Shown: positions 1 to 11,406 of the stretch, piece by piece
How the letters are laid out: every line of letters starts with the position of its first letter
Position numbering within the stretch: the first letter of the stretch is position 1
From: Blakeslea trispora
Lineage: Eukaryota > Mucoromycota > Mucoromycetes > Mucorales > Choanephoraceae
NCBI GenBank assembly: GCA_025331445.1
Contig: JAIWNE010000065.1
Location: 113,092 to 177,091 of the forward strand
Direction: 5' to 3'
Length of the DNA: 64,000 nucleotides
Program-made: the position numbers and the translations under genes
Notes under the pieces: generated by a model
What the model was told of the DNA's origin: nothing
The model's input: the letters and a program-made list of their open reading frames with translations, nothing else
The model's database searches: none

Positions 1-1650
1 ATAGCATTTCGGCAGGTAAGCTTCTCAAGAAGTATCATGCTGCTTGCTTACCATAAATTCAAATATGCATGAACACAAAAAAGAAAAGAAAATGGATAAA
101 GTATAGTAGGCTTACATACTATGCTATCTATGTATTTATGTATTTGTATTAAACTTTTCTTACAAGAAAACCCAAAAGCCATAGTCAATGTAGATGATAA
201 GTGTTTTTCATTTTTATTGGATTTATAAAATAAGAGACAATAAAATAAAAGACAAGTAAAGTAGATTAAAGTAAGAAAAAGAACGGCGCAGCTGCGCTGG
301 TCACCCCTTCCCCCAACAAAAACCTAGCGAGGAGTTGAATCCTGCCAGTAAAGAGAAGCCCATCCCATTCGTCTTTAGCTACCAACAGAAAAAAAAAGCC
401 CTAAAGCGAAAAAAAAAGTGAATGTGTTTCGAGCTTTTCTTTTTCTAAACCAGAGAGAAAAAAAACTTTGAAGCAAAAAAAAGTGAATGCATTTCAGCTT
501 TTCTTTTCTAGGACAAAGAGGGAGAGAAAAGAAGAAAAAAGAGAAAAGAAAAGAAAAGAAAAAACTAGTTAAAGGTGATAAACTTTTCTGTGTAACTCTC
601 GTTACATGAAAAGACTTGTCGCATGAAATATTATAGAATAGCTCCAACTAACCAAACAGTGACATGTGTGGTATGTATCTGCAGAGAAAAATCTACTGAA
701 TTAGATAAAAAGTGTACCAATACCTTTGGGCAATAAATAGCAGAAGAAAAATGGGAAAGAAGCAAGCATAAAAGGGGAGAAGAACAAAAAGTAAACAGAC
801 AATTAAGAGGAACCTATAAGAGCCAAGCAATCTGAAAGAACCCCAAAGAAGGCAATCAGTTGCATCATCTTTACATCTTATTGGTACCCTTGTTCGATAG
901 TTACTGCTTTGGATGCCTGAACTCAAGCGCTCGGCGATCAAGCTTTTTCTTTCGTGTCCGTTTTTTAGTACATTCGATAATCTGTTTCAAAGACAGAAAG
1001 AGAGGGAGAGGGAAGGGATTGACATGTGAATAAACTCTGTTTTCTTTCCCTTCATTTAGAAAAGGAAGGATGAGATGAAGTGAATTGTGGGGATTTTCTA
1101 GGTGTGACACCTCTTTCTAGCAACTAATGATATGTCTAAATCAGACTAAGAAACAAGGGGAATGAACTGTAATTTATCTGTTAAGTCAAGATGAGTTAAA
1201 GAAGATTAAAGAGAGAGTTTTATTCAGTGTAGAATGAGATTGTCAATACAAATTGAGCTTAGTGACACAAAGTCTTAGATAAATGTCTTGATTTAATGAT
1301 GCATCTAGCTTACGATACATCAAGCTGAAAAGCAGCAACAGAAAGATCAAAGCAACCGTCTGTGCATATGGGAGTATATTGAGCAGTCAAGAACTATTTG
1401 AGTAAAATAAGCAGAGCTTGCATGGTTGTTACTGTTGTTGCTACTGCTAATACTACTGTCTGACTAACAAATTTTGCATTGTCCAAAAGAATGTCAATCT
1501 CTACTTTTTCAAAAGCTTTATAATATGGCCATTATAAAGGCAAATCTTTAAGCTTAAAGCACATTAGAAGATGCCACAGTCTTCTATGCATCACACATTG
1601 AAGATGGAATCATAGTATACTGCCTCTAAAATCGGATTCGAAACTTTAAA
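1..1650. other. AT-rich intergenic DNA, no gene seen
   Basis: This stretch is AT-rich with poly-A/T and purine tracts, for example around 360-560. Its open frames are short, low-complexity and lack recognisable domains. Frequent stops and lack of splice-consistent blocks argue against a gene. Nothing else could be supported here. Confidence 0.6.
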
Positions 1651-1652
1651 TA

Positions 1653-1904
1653 AATATCACTGAGTTTGAGGCTATCATCGTTGATTGTTGGCAAAGAAAT
1701 CAACCACAGATCGAAATCGCCCAAAAACTTAAAATCAATCCAGTCACCGTTAACAGGACCATTAAGAAATTTCAAGCCAGAGGTACAGTTGAAAGAGCTG
1801 AGGGTTTCGGAAGACCCAAATCTCTTGACGAACGAAGCAAGAGAGTCCTCAAGAGAGCCATCCAAAAGGACAGATCTGTCACCCTTGCTTCTTTGCACAC
1901 CTGA
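1653..1904 (+). pseudogene. Tc1/mariner transposase fragment (N-terminal paired-like HTH)
   Basis: Read in the frame containing GAT TGT TGG at 1683, the translation gives a paired-type helix-turn-helix. Visible landmarks are a first helix region with EIAQKL, a recognition-helix-like NPVTVNRTIKKF, the turn GTVERAEG and the hallmark GRPKSLDE. A second HTH follows (RVLKRAIQKDRSVTLASL) before a TGA at 1902. This is the normal order at the N-terminus of Tc1/mariner transposases. The DDE catalytic domain does not follow in frame, so the copy is truncated. The ORF on this strand at 1666-1941 is in a different frame and is not the coding one. Family assignment rests on motif recognition only. Confidence 0.72.
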
Positions 1905-1989
1905 AACATTACAAAAACAAACATCATTATGTCAATCATGACCATCTTTCTTGACAAGTAATTTTGATTAACTCTGGGTCTTAACTAAA

Positions 1990-3340
1990 AGATCTGATCA
2001 AAGACTTTAGAGGATATGACTCGTCTGATGAGTTTGACACCTTGCATGAGCTGATATGTAAAACTGAAAAGCAAACCGATTCAATGAAAAAGCGGAAATT
2101 GCTCTTGTTGTCTAGTTCTTCCACGGCATCCGAAGACACACAGACCTTTTTTTTAGAACGATGGTATGGTCAACAATTAACGTTAGGCTTTTTAAATCTA
2201 ATGCTTGTTACAGGCCGATGACGATAAAAGTAAAAGTATTGTTGCAGAGTTCGCCAGAAAATGCGAAAAAAGCTCTCTACTTGAAAAAAAAGATAGTAAG
2301 TTCTTACATTAGTTTGGGATGCTTGGCTTATATATTACTACATACATTCTAATGTTTTTCATGTAGTTTGAGGGGAGAAGCTTCCGACGACTTAGCAAAA
2401 TTTCTATTGATCAATCAATATGCTTTGCACAACACTTATCCAAAAAGGGTGGCAAAAATTTTGTCTTCAATAGATATTTTGAAGCCCTTGGGACTAACTA
2501 GTGCTGAAACAAGTCTCATCACCGACTTTTTGAAGGCATACATATAAAAACAAGAGTTAGTGTTATATATTAATGCGTATCGTAGGACGATACTTTGCCT
2601 TCACAAAATGAAAATTTCTTCAGCCTTGCGTTGTCGTTCCTTACTTGAGTGTAAGTCAAATGCATAATTATGTTTATTTATGCTATTGAAACTAGCAATC
2701 TTGTTACAGAAAGAAGTGTTATACACTGAATCGCAAAAGATTAAGCTTGCTTTTGGAAAATGAGCTCATGAATGTAGTCCTTCGTCTTCTAGATCTTTTT
2801 TTTATTGATGAATGTAGATTGATGCCCAACATTGAAGCCATGGGGTAATTTACCAATTGATTTGGACTGACTCTATGTTAACATTTCTCTCTGATCTTTC
2901 AAAGTACTAATTTGAAATCAAATGGCATGAAAAAGGCTGATGGTGGTTTGGTCCTAGACCATACCTTCACTGTCTTACAGTATGAAGCAAAATCATGCAC
3001 AACAAGTGTTAAAGCATTGCAAGAAGATTTCGAGAAAATGATGATAAGTGCAACAACCCATTTATCATTATTGAAAGATGAGTACGAAGAGCCAAAGGTA
3101 ATCCTTGTCCAGATTTCAGGTAAGCCGATAAGTACGAAATTGATAGTATACAAAAAAAAATCATAAAGGTCTATGCTTGAACTTGTATTTGGTTAATCTT
3201 TTTCTTGAAGACCCAATTTATCGATGCATTCACTTTCAGCAATGCTTCTTGCCTGATCACCGCAGTGATGCTTGTCGCCTTTTGGATCTCTACAAGGGCC
3301 TAAAGAAAGCCAAGGCAAGTATAACCTCTTTTTGTTTTAC
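1990..3340 (+). pseudogene. Broken multi-exon gene remnant, unknown family
   Basis: Several exon-like blocks lie in order on + with splice-like borders. The block at about 2011-2170 reads with an acidic and lysine-rich stretch ending in FFLERWYG. One at about 2216-2293 starts ADDDKSKS. One at about 2368-2547 starts LRGEAS. One at about 2905-3099 contains KKADGGLVLDHT and ALQEDFEKMM. One at about 3207-3315 contains HFQQCFLPDHRSDACRLL. These resemble my memory of a multicopy, lineage-specific Mucorales gene family of unknown function, but I cannot name a domain. Frames do not join cleanly across the blocks, for example at an A8 tract near 2283, so I treat it as a pseudogene. It could be a diverged gene with unusual introns. 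Confidence 0.4.
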
Positions 3341-3399
3341 TTTTTTAAAAAAAAAAATTGAACTGTTTGGTAGACTGTGATAGGGGAAGTAATGAAGTG

Positions 3400-4860
3400 T
3401 TACTCAAAGAAAGGAGAATGACTGTAGTGCTTTGTTTGAAAATAAATAAGAGCTAAGCAAATACCTAAAAAAAAACCGTGTTTACTCTCTAAGTACCAGA
3501 CAAAGATATGCGAAGTATAGTAGCCAATAAACAATACAAATGGACAAGTTTAATATCAATATATAAAAGTTTAAGCTAGCATCAACAGTATTGTCATATC
3601 CAATAGCAGCATAAACTTGTCTTAATCTTCCTCTATTGACGTCAACCTTTTTTTGGTGATGTATTTTCATGTTAGTGCTTCAAAAGCAAAGTTGATACAA
3701 GTCGATTAATATATTAACCATGACTTCTATGTTGGGTATCGATTTACATTCCTGAGAATCGGTATACATCCTAGAACCATTGCATCATCATCAGCATCAA
3801 CTTACTAGCAACAACATGTAGCCTGTGTTGACTGAAGTCGAAGTACAACTCAATCCACTTTGGGTGAAAAAGCTGGTATGTCCAGTCAAACAAAAGTCCA
3901 ACTGAAAAAGACGACACTTCTGAACAACAACAGTACTGTTCGCTCTGTTTGCACACAAGCAAAACAACGACAGGCCAATGCAGCAAGACGAGAGCAACAA
4001 GATCAATAGACATCATATGAGAGAGTAATGAGGGTGTATAGATATGCAAGCAAGCATAAATAGCAATACATGACACCAGTAATACGAGTACACAATGGCA
4101 TCAACGGTAGGCAGAAACAACAGTAACAACGGCAGTAGCATATACCACACATAGAAAAACAACCTGCAAATGGGGGGGTGTCTTCCTCCCATTTGTTTGC
4201 CCCGTAAAGCATCAAGAGTTGCAAGCATAGTTAGCAAGCCCTCATGTTTACGGCCGCTATAGCAGGTCATAGCTACATGGTACAAGTATGGCAAGAAGGC
4301 TTTTGACAGCAACAAAAGCAGCAATGACAGCAACAGCAAGCATATTATAGCTCGTCTTCGGCCTGTGTCAACAAATTTCAGGTCATGAAAGGATCCTTTG
4401 TTTGCGTTTCTCGTAATATCTCTTCCTATTGTTGCGACTTCGACTATTTTACTTGTTGTTTTAGAGTCTCTGCCTACAAAATTTAGGATTTCTTTAAACA
4501 AGAAGTTTGCTTTGTGATTCAAAGCAAACTGTTCCTCATGCTCATTTTGTTCTGAATTTAATAAAAAAAAAGCTATGTATACAGTCGGCACTGAAGGTGC
4601 TTGAAAGAGACTTTGTGTATTGAGCAGGCTGAAAAATATCTCACTCTAATTACAAAAGACAAAAAGCACAGCTTAGGTATTGTTATGCATATATATCTAA
4701 CAACAGCTTTAAATCTACCACAAAAAAAACCAGCAAGCTAAATACTTCTTTTAGAAGCCAGGAGAATAAAATGATTAAAAAGTCTAAAAGTAATGTTCAA
4801 GCATATTGTCTTGGAAATGGAAATTTTATATATCACTTTGATCAACAGACTTGAGCTGTT
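3400..4860. other. Intergenic; one low-complexity reverse ORF
   Basis: No confident gene. The longest frame is on the minus strand at 4013-4591 (192 codons). Its first third has mixed composition (HEEQFALNHKANFLFK) but the rest is leucine-rich sequence produced by a CAG/CAACAA-like tract on the other strand. That bias makes a translated function doubtful. Confidence 0.4.
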
Positions 4861-5075
4861 TAGAGATATATTCAAAAAGTTTCAGCCCGAAATTTAACCG
4901 CGATTGATAGCCATTCTACAAGAAATAGACTTGAATGAACCAGGATGTCATAGTATGGTTGGGAAGAAAAAGGGCTATCCAACCATGAGATTCTGATTCA
5001 TTCAAGTCTATTTCTTGTAGAATGGCTATCAATCGCGGTTAAATTTCGGGCTGAAACTTTTTGAATATATCTCTA
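4861..5075. mobile_element. 215-bp MITE with perfect 79-bp terminal inverted repeats, Tc1/mariner type
   Basis: Bases 4861-4939 and 4997-5075 are exact reverse complements over 79 bp. Both ends begin and end with TA followed by GAGATATATTC, consistent with a TA target-site duplication as used by Tc1/mariner elements. The 57-bp loop contains a second inverted pair (ATGGTTGG near 4956 and CCAACCAT near 4979), giving a nested hairpin. No coding capacity is present, so it would need a transposase in trans. A 53-bp element at 51993-52045 carries the same termini. Confidence 0.9.
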
Positions 5076-5810
5076 CTTCAGTTTTACCATATAACGAAGT
5101 GTTCATACACAGTTGGATACATGAGTTCACTGAAGCAAGAATGGCACAAATGTATTGCAGAGCTAACTATCATCGCAGCTAAATGAGAAATAGTACCGGA
5201 AAGCCATCTTCATTATAGCTTAGATTATCGTCATAGTTTCTATTTAGAGAAAGTATGAGGTAGACTCGTTTTGTTGTTACCTTGTCTTTTTTGGATACGA
5301 ACTTTAGAACACTTGCAACAAAGCCTCTATCAGTGACTAATTAGATGACTATTGTTATTCTCGTCACTTTCTCTTCAAGCGAATAATTGCATAACATTCC
5401 ATCCAAGTTATACCGAATAAGGAAGTACAAGCAAATACAGACACTAGAACACTCATGTAAGACATGTGATTGGCGCAGTTGATTTTCGCGTTTTATGTAT
5501 ATGTGTATTATAAAAAAGTCTGGTAAGCAAAAAGAAATCAGCAAGCGCAAAATTTGCAAAAGACCTATATTGATCCTTAAACTCGTGGAAGCAAAATAGA
5601 AAGATTGCGGCTCACTTCTTTTAGTTTGCCTTTCTTCCCTGTCCTTCTTTCGTCCTTTGTTTGCCAAGCACGAAAATCCAGTAACCTTCCTAATTTGGCT
5701 TTTCAATGGTCTTGGGATTTTTGTGTCAACTGTTGAATTTAAGACGCGATTAATTGATTAGAAAGATTGTATTAGTCAGACTTTTTTTTTTCTGGAATTT
5801 TTCAATTGGC
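5076..5810. other. Intergenic, upstream of the GST gene
   Basis: AT-rich DNA without a convincing gene. A reverse ORF at 5341-5706 has no recognisable domain and mixed composition. The downstream end merges into the TATA-containing promoter of the glutathione transferase gene. Confidence 0.5.
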
Positions 5811-5817
5811 ATATATA
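5811..5817 (+). promoter_or_regulatory. TATA box of the GST gene
   Basis: ATATATAAGC occurs about 70 nt upstream of the ATG at 5881, preceded by CAATTGG a few bases earlier. Position and sequence fit a Pol II core promoter. Confidence 0.6.
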
Positions 5818-5880
5818 AGCTGCTTGGGGGTTTTTTTGTTTGTTGTTCTATACTTTTTATTTTAAGAAATATATAACATA

Positions 5881-6741
5881 ATGACTGGTAAGAAGGTCTG
5901 CTTATTGAAGCTACTCAATCATTGCTTAACCGTTGTTCATTCACATAGATAAACTTGTTCTCTACAACGCCCCTGTTTGCCCTTATGCTCAACGCGCTTA
6001 CATCGCATTGAAGGAAGTTGGTGCTGAATTTGATGTTGTCGATATTGATTTGTTGAACAAGCCTGACTGGTATAAGGATGTGAACCCTGAACTTAAGGTT
6101 CCCGTCTTGAAGACTGAAGGACAAAATCTTGCCGAGTCTTTGGTAATTATTGAATACATCAATGACCGTTATCCCGAAAAGAAGTAGGTGAATCATAGAA
6201 AGAAGTTAAGCGATAGGAATTCCTGTTAAACCACTTTGTTAGCTTGTTGCCCAAAGACCCTCTTAAGCGTGCTCAAATCCGTTTCGCTATCGAATACTTT
6301 GCCAGCAAAATCAGTCCAGAATTCTACAAGTTTGTTATGAACATGAAGGCTGAAGACGCTCGTGCCAATTACGAAAAGAACATTAACCAAGGCTTGGTTC
6401 GTGTAAGTGTTCAAGTATAGATGGTCAGGATAAACAAATACCTTAATTATGCTGTTTTCTCAATTCAATAGTTTGAAGAGCTCTTGAAGCAGCAATCTCC
6501 TACTGGTCCTTACTTCTTGGGTGAAGAATTCTCCTTGGCCGATGTTGCTATTGCTCCCTTTGTCATGCGTATTCATGCCTTAAACACTGTCTTTTTGGAT
6601 GGACTCAAGTTGGAAGCCGTCACATCCAGCCCAAGACTTACTGAATTTGTTAAGGGTGTTCTCACCAGACCTTCTGTTAAGGACACTTGGGTTGGCGAAG
6701 AAAAGCTCGTCGAGTTCCTTAAGAAGAGATTTAGCTCTTAA
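5881..6741 (+). CDS. Glutathione S-transferase, omega-like
   Basis: Exons join(5881..5887, 5949..6183, 6243..6402, 6472..6741) give 223 residues, a normal GST length. The first exon supplies only ATG ACT G, and the joined start reads MTDKLVLYNA. The N-terminal thioredoxin fold carries CPYAQR near residue 13; a Cys-Pro pair at the active site is typical of omega-class or glutaredoxin-like GSTs rather than Tyr/Ser classes. Further landmarks are VPVLKTEG before the cis-proline region, then AESLVIIEYI. The C-terminal helical domain contains GPYFLGEEFSLADVAIAPF. It probably performs glutathione-dependent thiol transfer or dehydroascorbate-type reduction in the cytosol; the substrate cannot be told. 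All three introns are GT-AG and under 75 nt. Confidence 0.88.
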
Positions 6742-8350
6742 GTTTAACCATACCCTCTGCACATAAAAAATAAAGTTTGCATAATCTAGTACAGAATTTT
6801 GGATTTCCGTATACATATTTTTTTTTTCTCTCACTCTAGGCATTGTTATGTAAATTTCCTTTTTCTGGAAAAAAAGACTCATCGTGAAGAAGATAGGCGC
6901 ATTTGTGTGTTTGCCGTTCTTTAGTATCTTGAGCTGTTTCATAGTTTTCTTCACTATTTTTGAAAACAATGGCTGTTTGATCTCAATTATTCGTGACAGC
7001 AATACACACTCGACATTTGTCATAAAGTTATTTGTAGATATTGCCACATTTGAAATAATCGCTTGAATTCCTCCTTCGAATCTTTTACTATGAATTATAT
7101 CTGTAAATGACTATTGCTCTTCAAGAAGACAGAGATATAATAGCCAGCTTGGCATTGTTATATGGCCTTTGTTTTCCGCTGCCATCGAAATAACTTATTC
7201 CATTGAATCTCTATTTTTCTGAAGAGAAATGGTCATTTTCGGATAAACTTATGGCAAACTTTTTAAATGCATCTCTATTATAGAAATCAGGCCTGCTTTT
7301 AATCGTGTCTCTGTATTTGTAATCTAGACCATACATTGCTGCCTGCAAGAGTTAGGAACTTGGTGGATCAAATTGGCAATTGATTCGTTGAGTATTGTCT
7401 TTTCAAGCAACAGGCGGTAGATTCTGTAGAGATTGATTTTATAAACAATAGAAGCTAGATGCCCTGTTTAAAGATGAATCATGGAAACAAAGGTAATTCT
7501 TTCATACGATCGCTTTGTGCTTGAGTATTTGTGCTTTTGCTAAATGCATAGATTCCAAGAGAAGCCAGAAAGTTATGAAAATGGTAGGAACTTAGCCAAG
7601 CATGATGCTGACATGTTTAATATTTCTTGTCGAGACTTTGGTGTTTATTCTCATCGAAGTCTGACTTCCCTATTCGTTGCATCACAACGAATCTCTATCA
7701 AAATATATTTACAATGGCATTAGGGTATACAGCTCAAAGATATAATCAAATCTTTCTACAACTTCTTGCAGAGCAATTTGCTAAGCCATGAATTGTAGCC
7801 TGCTGCTTACAAAATCTCACATTCTCTTTCTTACTAGTATGAGGCATTTAGAGATAGATGAAGATAGAGGCCAAGCAATAGTAGGATATCAGCTATAAAG
7901 TCTCAGTCAAATGAAACTTGATCGGATGGATTTCATTTGGTCACATTAGATCGGTCTTTAACAAAATCATTAGCAAATGCTAGACTTCAATTCTTGGGTC
8001 TCTATGATCTCTCCTTATTACTTTCATTTTATTCAGCATTTCAGTCCTTTGCAAACAAAATTATTCATTGGCATGCCTAGAGAAACCGCCTACCTTTTTC
8101 TTTTTCTTTTCTTTCAAGTCGCAACAAAAGCAAAGTAAAAGTTTTATATTGTTGATCAGTTAGATCTTGTCCCACCTTTTTTAAAGCCCCGTTGTTGGGG
8201 AGTGATCCCTCTCAATGTTAGCCAATGATCGTGTCAGGGTTCTTGAGTTTACTTTTTTTTTTGCTACTCAATCTTCATTGTGGTGATAATTAAATTGTCA
8301 AAGAAAAAATGACGAAAGGCTAGCGTCATGAAGTGATAAAAAAAAATTAA
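6742..8350. other. Intergenic, no gene seen
   Basis: About 1.6 kb between the GST and aminotransferase genes. An AATAAA-like signal lies about 30 nt after the GST stop. The remaining frames are short and interrupted. No repeats or RNA genes were recognised. Confidence 0.55.
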
Positions 8351-8358
8351 TATAAAAA
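8351..8358 (+). promoter_or_regulatory. TATA box of the aminotransferase gene
   Basis: TATAAAAA lies 57 nt upstream of the ATG at 8408, in an AT-rich leader ending in an A-run directly before the start codon. Confidence 0.6.
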
Positions 8359-8407
8359 CCATATGCATATATTACCTTTTCTTTTTCAGATTGTACATTA
8401 AAAAAAC

Positions 8408-10171
8408 ATGCCTACTGAAGAAGTAAGAGACGCGAGAAGCAAACTTCGAAACGTTGTGGAACAAGTGAGAAAGCAGATGTAAATGTTGAGTTGTTTATAA
8501 TATACTGAGCTTAAATTAACAACTGTTGTTCGTTTGTATAGTGCTGCTGAACATGAGTCAGAAGCTCATCAAACATTAAGAAGTTATCCGGGCAACGAAA
8601 ACAAAGCGAAGTCAGCAAAGGATAAAGGGTCAATCTATGGCATTGGTCATCCAGGATCTACGGGTGTGATTTATGTAATGGATCGCGCCATGAAAAACGG
8701 ATATACTACTGGCGATCCTGCATGGTCCAACTTTGGACAAGGTGCCCCTGAAGGTAAATCTTTGTTCTCTAAAAGAACAAGAAAGAGTTGACATGAGAAA
8801 ATAAGAAAGAGTGGAGGGTAAATGTTGAAACAAGGAGATCTAATGAATTATGTTACGCAAAGTGGGTCCTATTGAAGGATGTATGGAACGACCCAAGACA
8901 ATAGACGTACCTGAAGACACATACGAATATGCCTCTACCAGTGGTATCAAGGACCTGAAGGAGGCAGTCGCTCGTTTGTACAACGAAGTCTATCGCGAAG
9001 GCAAATCATCAAAGTATACGTATGAAAACGTCTGTATTGTCCCAGGTGGACGAGCCGGCCTGTCCCGTATTGCCTCTGTCATTGATGATGTGAACGTGGG
9101 CTATTTCTTGCCTGAATATACGGCTTATGAACAAATGCTGTCTGTCTTCAAGCGATTTGTGCCTATTCCTACTACATTAGATGAAGAATCCAATTATCAC
9201 ATTGATGCTAAAACCATTTGTAAAGAAATTGCCGGGCGCGGACTAGGTGTGATTGTTGCATCAAATCCTCGTAATCCTACTGGCCAAGTGATTCAAGGTG
9301 AAGAATTGGCTGAGCTTGTCAGAGTTGCCAAGGAGAGACATGCAACGCTTGTCATTGACGAATTTTACTCCGCTTATATCTATGATAAGGAAGAAGGAAG
9401 AACAATCAGCATCACTGAATTTGTTGATGATGTGAATGAAGATGCAGTGATTATAGTAGATGGAATGACAAAGAATTTTAGAGTATGTTTTCCATCTTTT
9501 ATTTTTGAAAACAGAAAGAGTCTAACGAAGTTTGAAGATGCCAGGCTGGCGCGTGTGTTGGATTGTAGGACCTAAATCAGTCATTACAGCAATGGAAAGC
9601 GCGGGGTCTTATTTAGAAGGTGGTGCGAACCATCCTCTTCAAAAAGCCGCAATTCCATTCTTAGAACCTAGCAAGTTCCGTGAAGAAGCAAAAGCACTTC
9701 AACGTCACTTTAAACACAAGAAAGATTATGTACTTGACCGACTAGAAAAGATGGGTCTCAAGGTGAAAGTGCCTCCCAAGGCCACATTTTACATCTGGCT
9801 TGACCTATCTCATTTGCCTGAGCCTATTAATGTTGGTCTTCACTTTTTCGAAGAATGCTTAAAGGAAAAAGTGTATGTTTGCTGAATTGTTTGTTTGTTC
9901 ATCTGAAACGCTTAATTTAATCTTTTTTTTTCTTTTAGGATTGTTGTCCCTGGTATCTTCTTTGATGTGAATGTAAGTAGTATGATTTATGCACCAATAT
10001 AAAACTAAGCAATCATCCTTTTTTTTTTGAAATTAGCCTGCGCATAGACGTGAACTATTTGAGTCACCTTGCCATCATTTTGTCCGATTAAGTTTTGGTC
10101 CACCATTAGATCAATTGAAGAAAGGATTGGATGCTATTGATCGTGTCATCACAAAATTTAGCAGTCATTGA
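8408..10171 (+). CDS. Class I/II (PLP-dependent) aminotransferase
   Basis: Exons join(8408..8478, 8542..8753, 8863..9482, 9538..9872, 9939..9972, 10037..10171) encode 468 residues with all phases agreeing. Fold type I aminotransferase landmarks appear in order: VPGGRAGLSRIA (cofactor phosphate region), SNPRNPTGQ (substrate-side Asn loop), DEFYSAYIY (Asp that contacts the pyridine nitrogen), and VDGMTKNF followed across an intron by MPGWR (Schiff-base lysine and arginine motif). The end carries VRLSFGPP. The protein probably transfers amino groups between an amino acid and a 2-oxo acid in the cytosol; specificity is not evident. The splice at 8753/8863 was placed to give GAPEVGPIEG; the nearby ATG at 8850 is not a start. 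No signal peptide is visible. Confidence 0.87.
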
Positions 10172-10433
10172 TGTTGGGTAAATCTTACTTGACTTGTGTA
10201 CTACGTTTGAACAATAAAGTTGTATTGTGTCCGAATCATTTTCTGAGAATTCGGCTGTTCATGGCTATTAAATTTTACTACCTTTGTCCTATTACTATCC
10301 TGTCATCGGAGCCCTATGGCTATCGAAGATTAAAGCGATCAAGTCCAAGTAAAAAAAAAATTTAAACTGTGAATTGTTGTAGAAGAATAAAATTATGATT
10401 ACAGTTGGTGTAACTAAAACACTCTTAAAAAAG

Positions 10434-10440
10434 TATAAAA
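10434..10440 (+). promoter_or_regulatory. TATA box of the ferritin gene
   Basis: TATAAAA sits 88 nt before the ATG at 10522. The leader is T/C-rich. I saw no obvious CAGUG-loop iron-responsive element in it. Confidence 0.55.
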
Positions 10441-10521
10441 ACAAACATTTCAAAAATTATTTTATTTTTCTTTTTTTCTTTACAAAACTACTTACATTAA
10501 TTGTCAACCCCCACCTTTATC

Positions 10522-11406
10522 ATGTCTCTTGCTAAACAAAACTTCGCTGCTCAATCTGAGGAAGCCTTGAACCAACAGATCAACACTGAATTGCAAGCTT
10601 CTCAAGTATATTTGTCTATGGCAGCTTGGGCTCAACACTCATCTGTCGCCTTACCAGGTATGTATGCCGTTTGTGCTACATGGCAGAAGATTTGGTCTGA
10701 TTTATAATACTTTTGAAGGTTTGGAGAAATACTTTCGTGAATCTGCTCATGAAGAAAGAGACCATGCCCAACGTTTGATTGGTAAGTTTTGCTATTTTGA
10801 TTTTATTGTTATAAAGAGAGAAAGGTGATCTAAACTGGATTTTTTTTTTGTTAGATTACACCAACACCAGAGGTGGAAGAGTTGTTCTTCGTGCTTTGCA
10901 AGCACCTGAGGTAAGAAAGAAAAAAAAGACACGTAGATTAAATGATAAAACGCAACTACGCTTTATCGGCATGTGGCGATGACGTGTGTGTGTGTTGCAT
11001 GTGCGTGTGAATATGTTTCTAACAACCTTGTGTTTAGACCGATTGGAAGTCTGCCAAGAACGCCATTGAATCTGCTCTTCAACTTGAAAAGGGTAAGTGA
11101 CTCTCTCTCTCTAGTCTGGTTTTTATCATTAACAAGTTGTTATCATGATCATAAAAAGATGTCAACAAGTCTCTTTTGAACTTGCACAAGGTTGCTGATA
11201 GCCAAAACGATCCTCAAATGTGTGACTTTATTGAGTCCACTTACTTGGGTGAACAGGTTGAAGCTATCAAGAAGTTGGCTGATATGGTCACTCAACTCAA
11301 CCGTGTTGGTGAAGGCCTTGGTGTTTACTTGTGGGATCAACAACTCTACAGAGAAGGCACTGGTGCTGGTAGCCGTGCTACTGGTAACCCTCTTGAAATC
11401 GCTTAG
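10522..11406 (+). CDS. Ferritin, heavy-chain-like (ferroxidase)
   Basis: Exons join(10522..10657, 10719..10781, 10855..10910, 11038..11092, 11159..11406) give 185 residues, the usual ferritin subunit size. All H-type ferroxidase ligands are visible: Glu and Tyr in [14 protein letters not shown], the Glu/His pair in [11 protein letters not shown], Glu in ALQLEK, and Gln in LGEQVEAI. The short loop [11 protein letters not shown] ends the four-helix bundle. There is no signal peptide, so it should be a cytosolic iron-storage cage oxidising Fe(II). Five exons with four GT-AG introns is intron-rich for such a small gene. Ferritins are, to my knowledge, restricted among fungi to early-diverging lineages such as Mucorales, which supports the organism call. 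The 185-residue start is preferred because the next upstream frame lacks an ATG. Confidence 0.95.

Noticed and set aside
4013..4400. Membrane protein on the minus strand
   Set aside because: The leucine-rich part arises from a repetitive CAG/CAACAA-like tract; no family pattern.
8850..8862. ATG start at 8850 for the aminotransferase
   Set aside because: Splicing to 8863 gives conserved GAPEVGPIEG and leaves these bases inside the intron.
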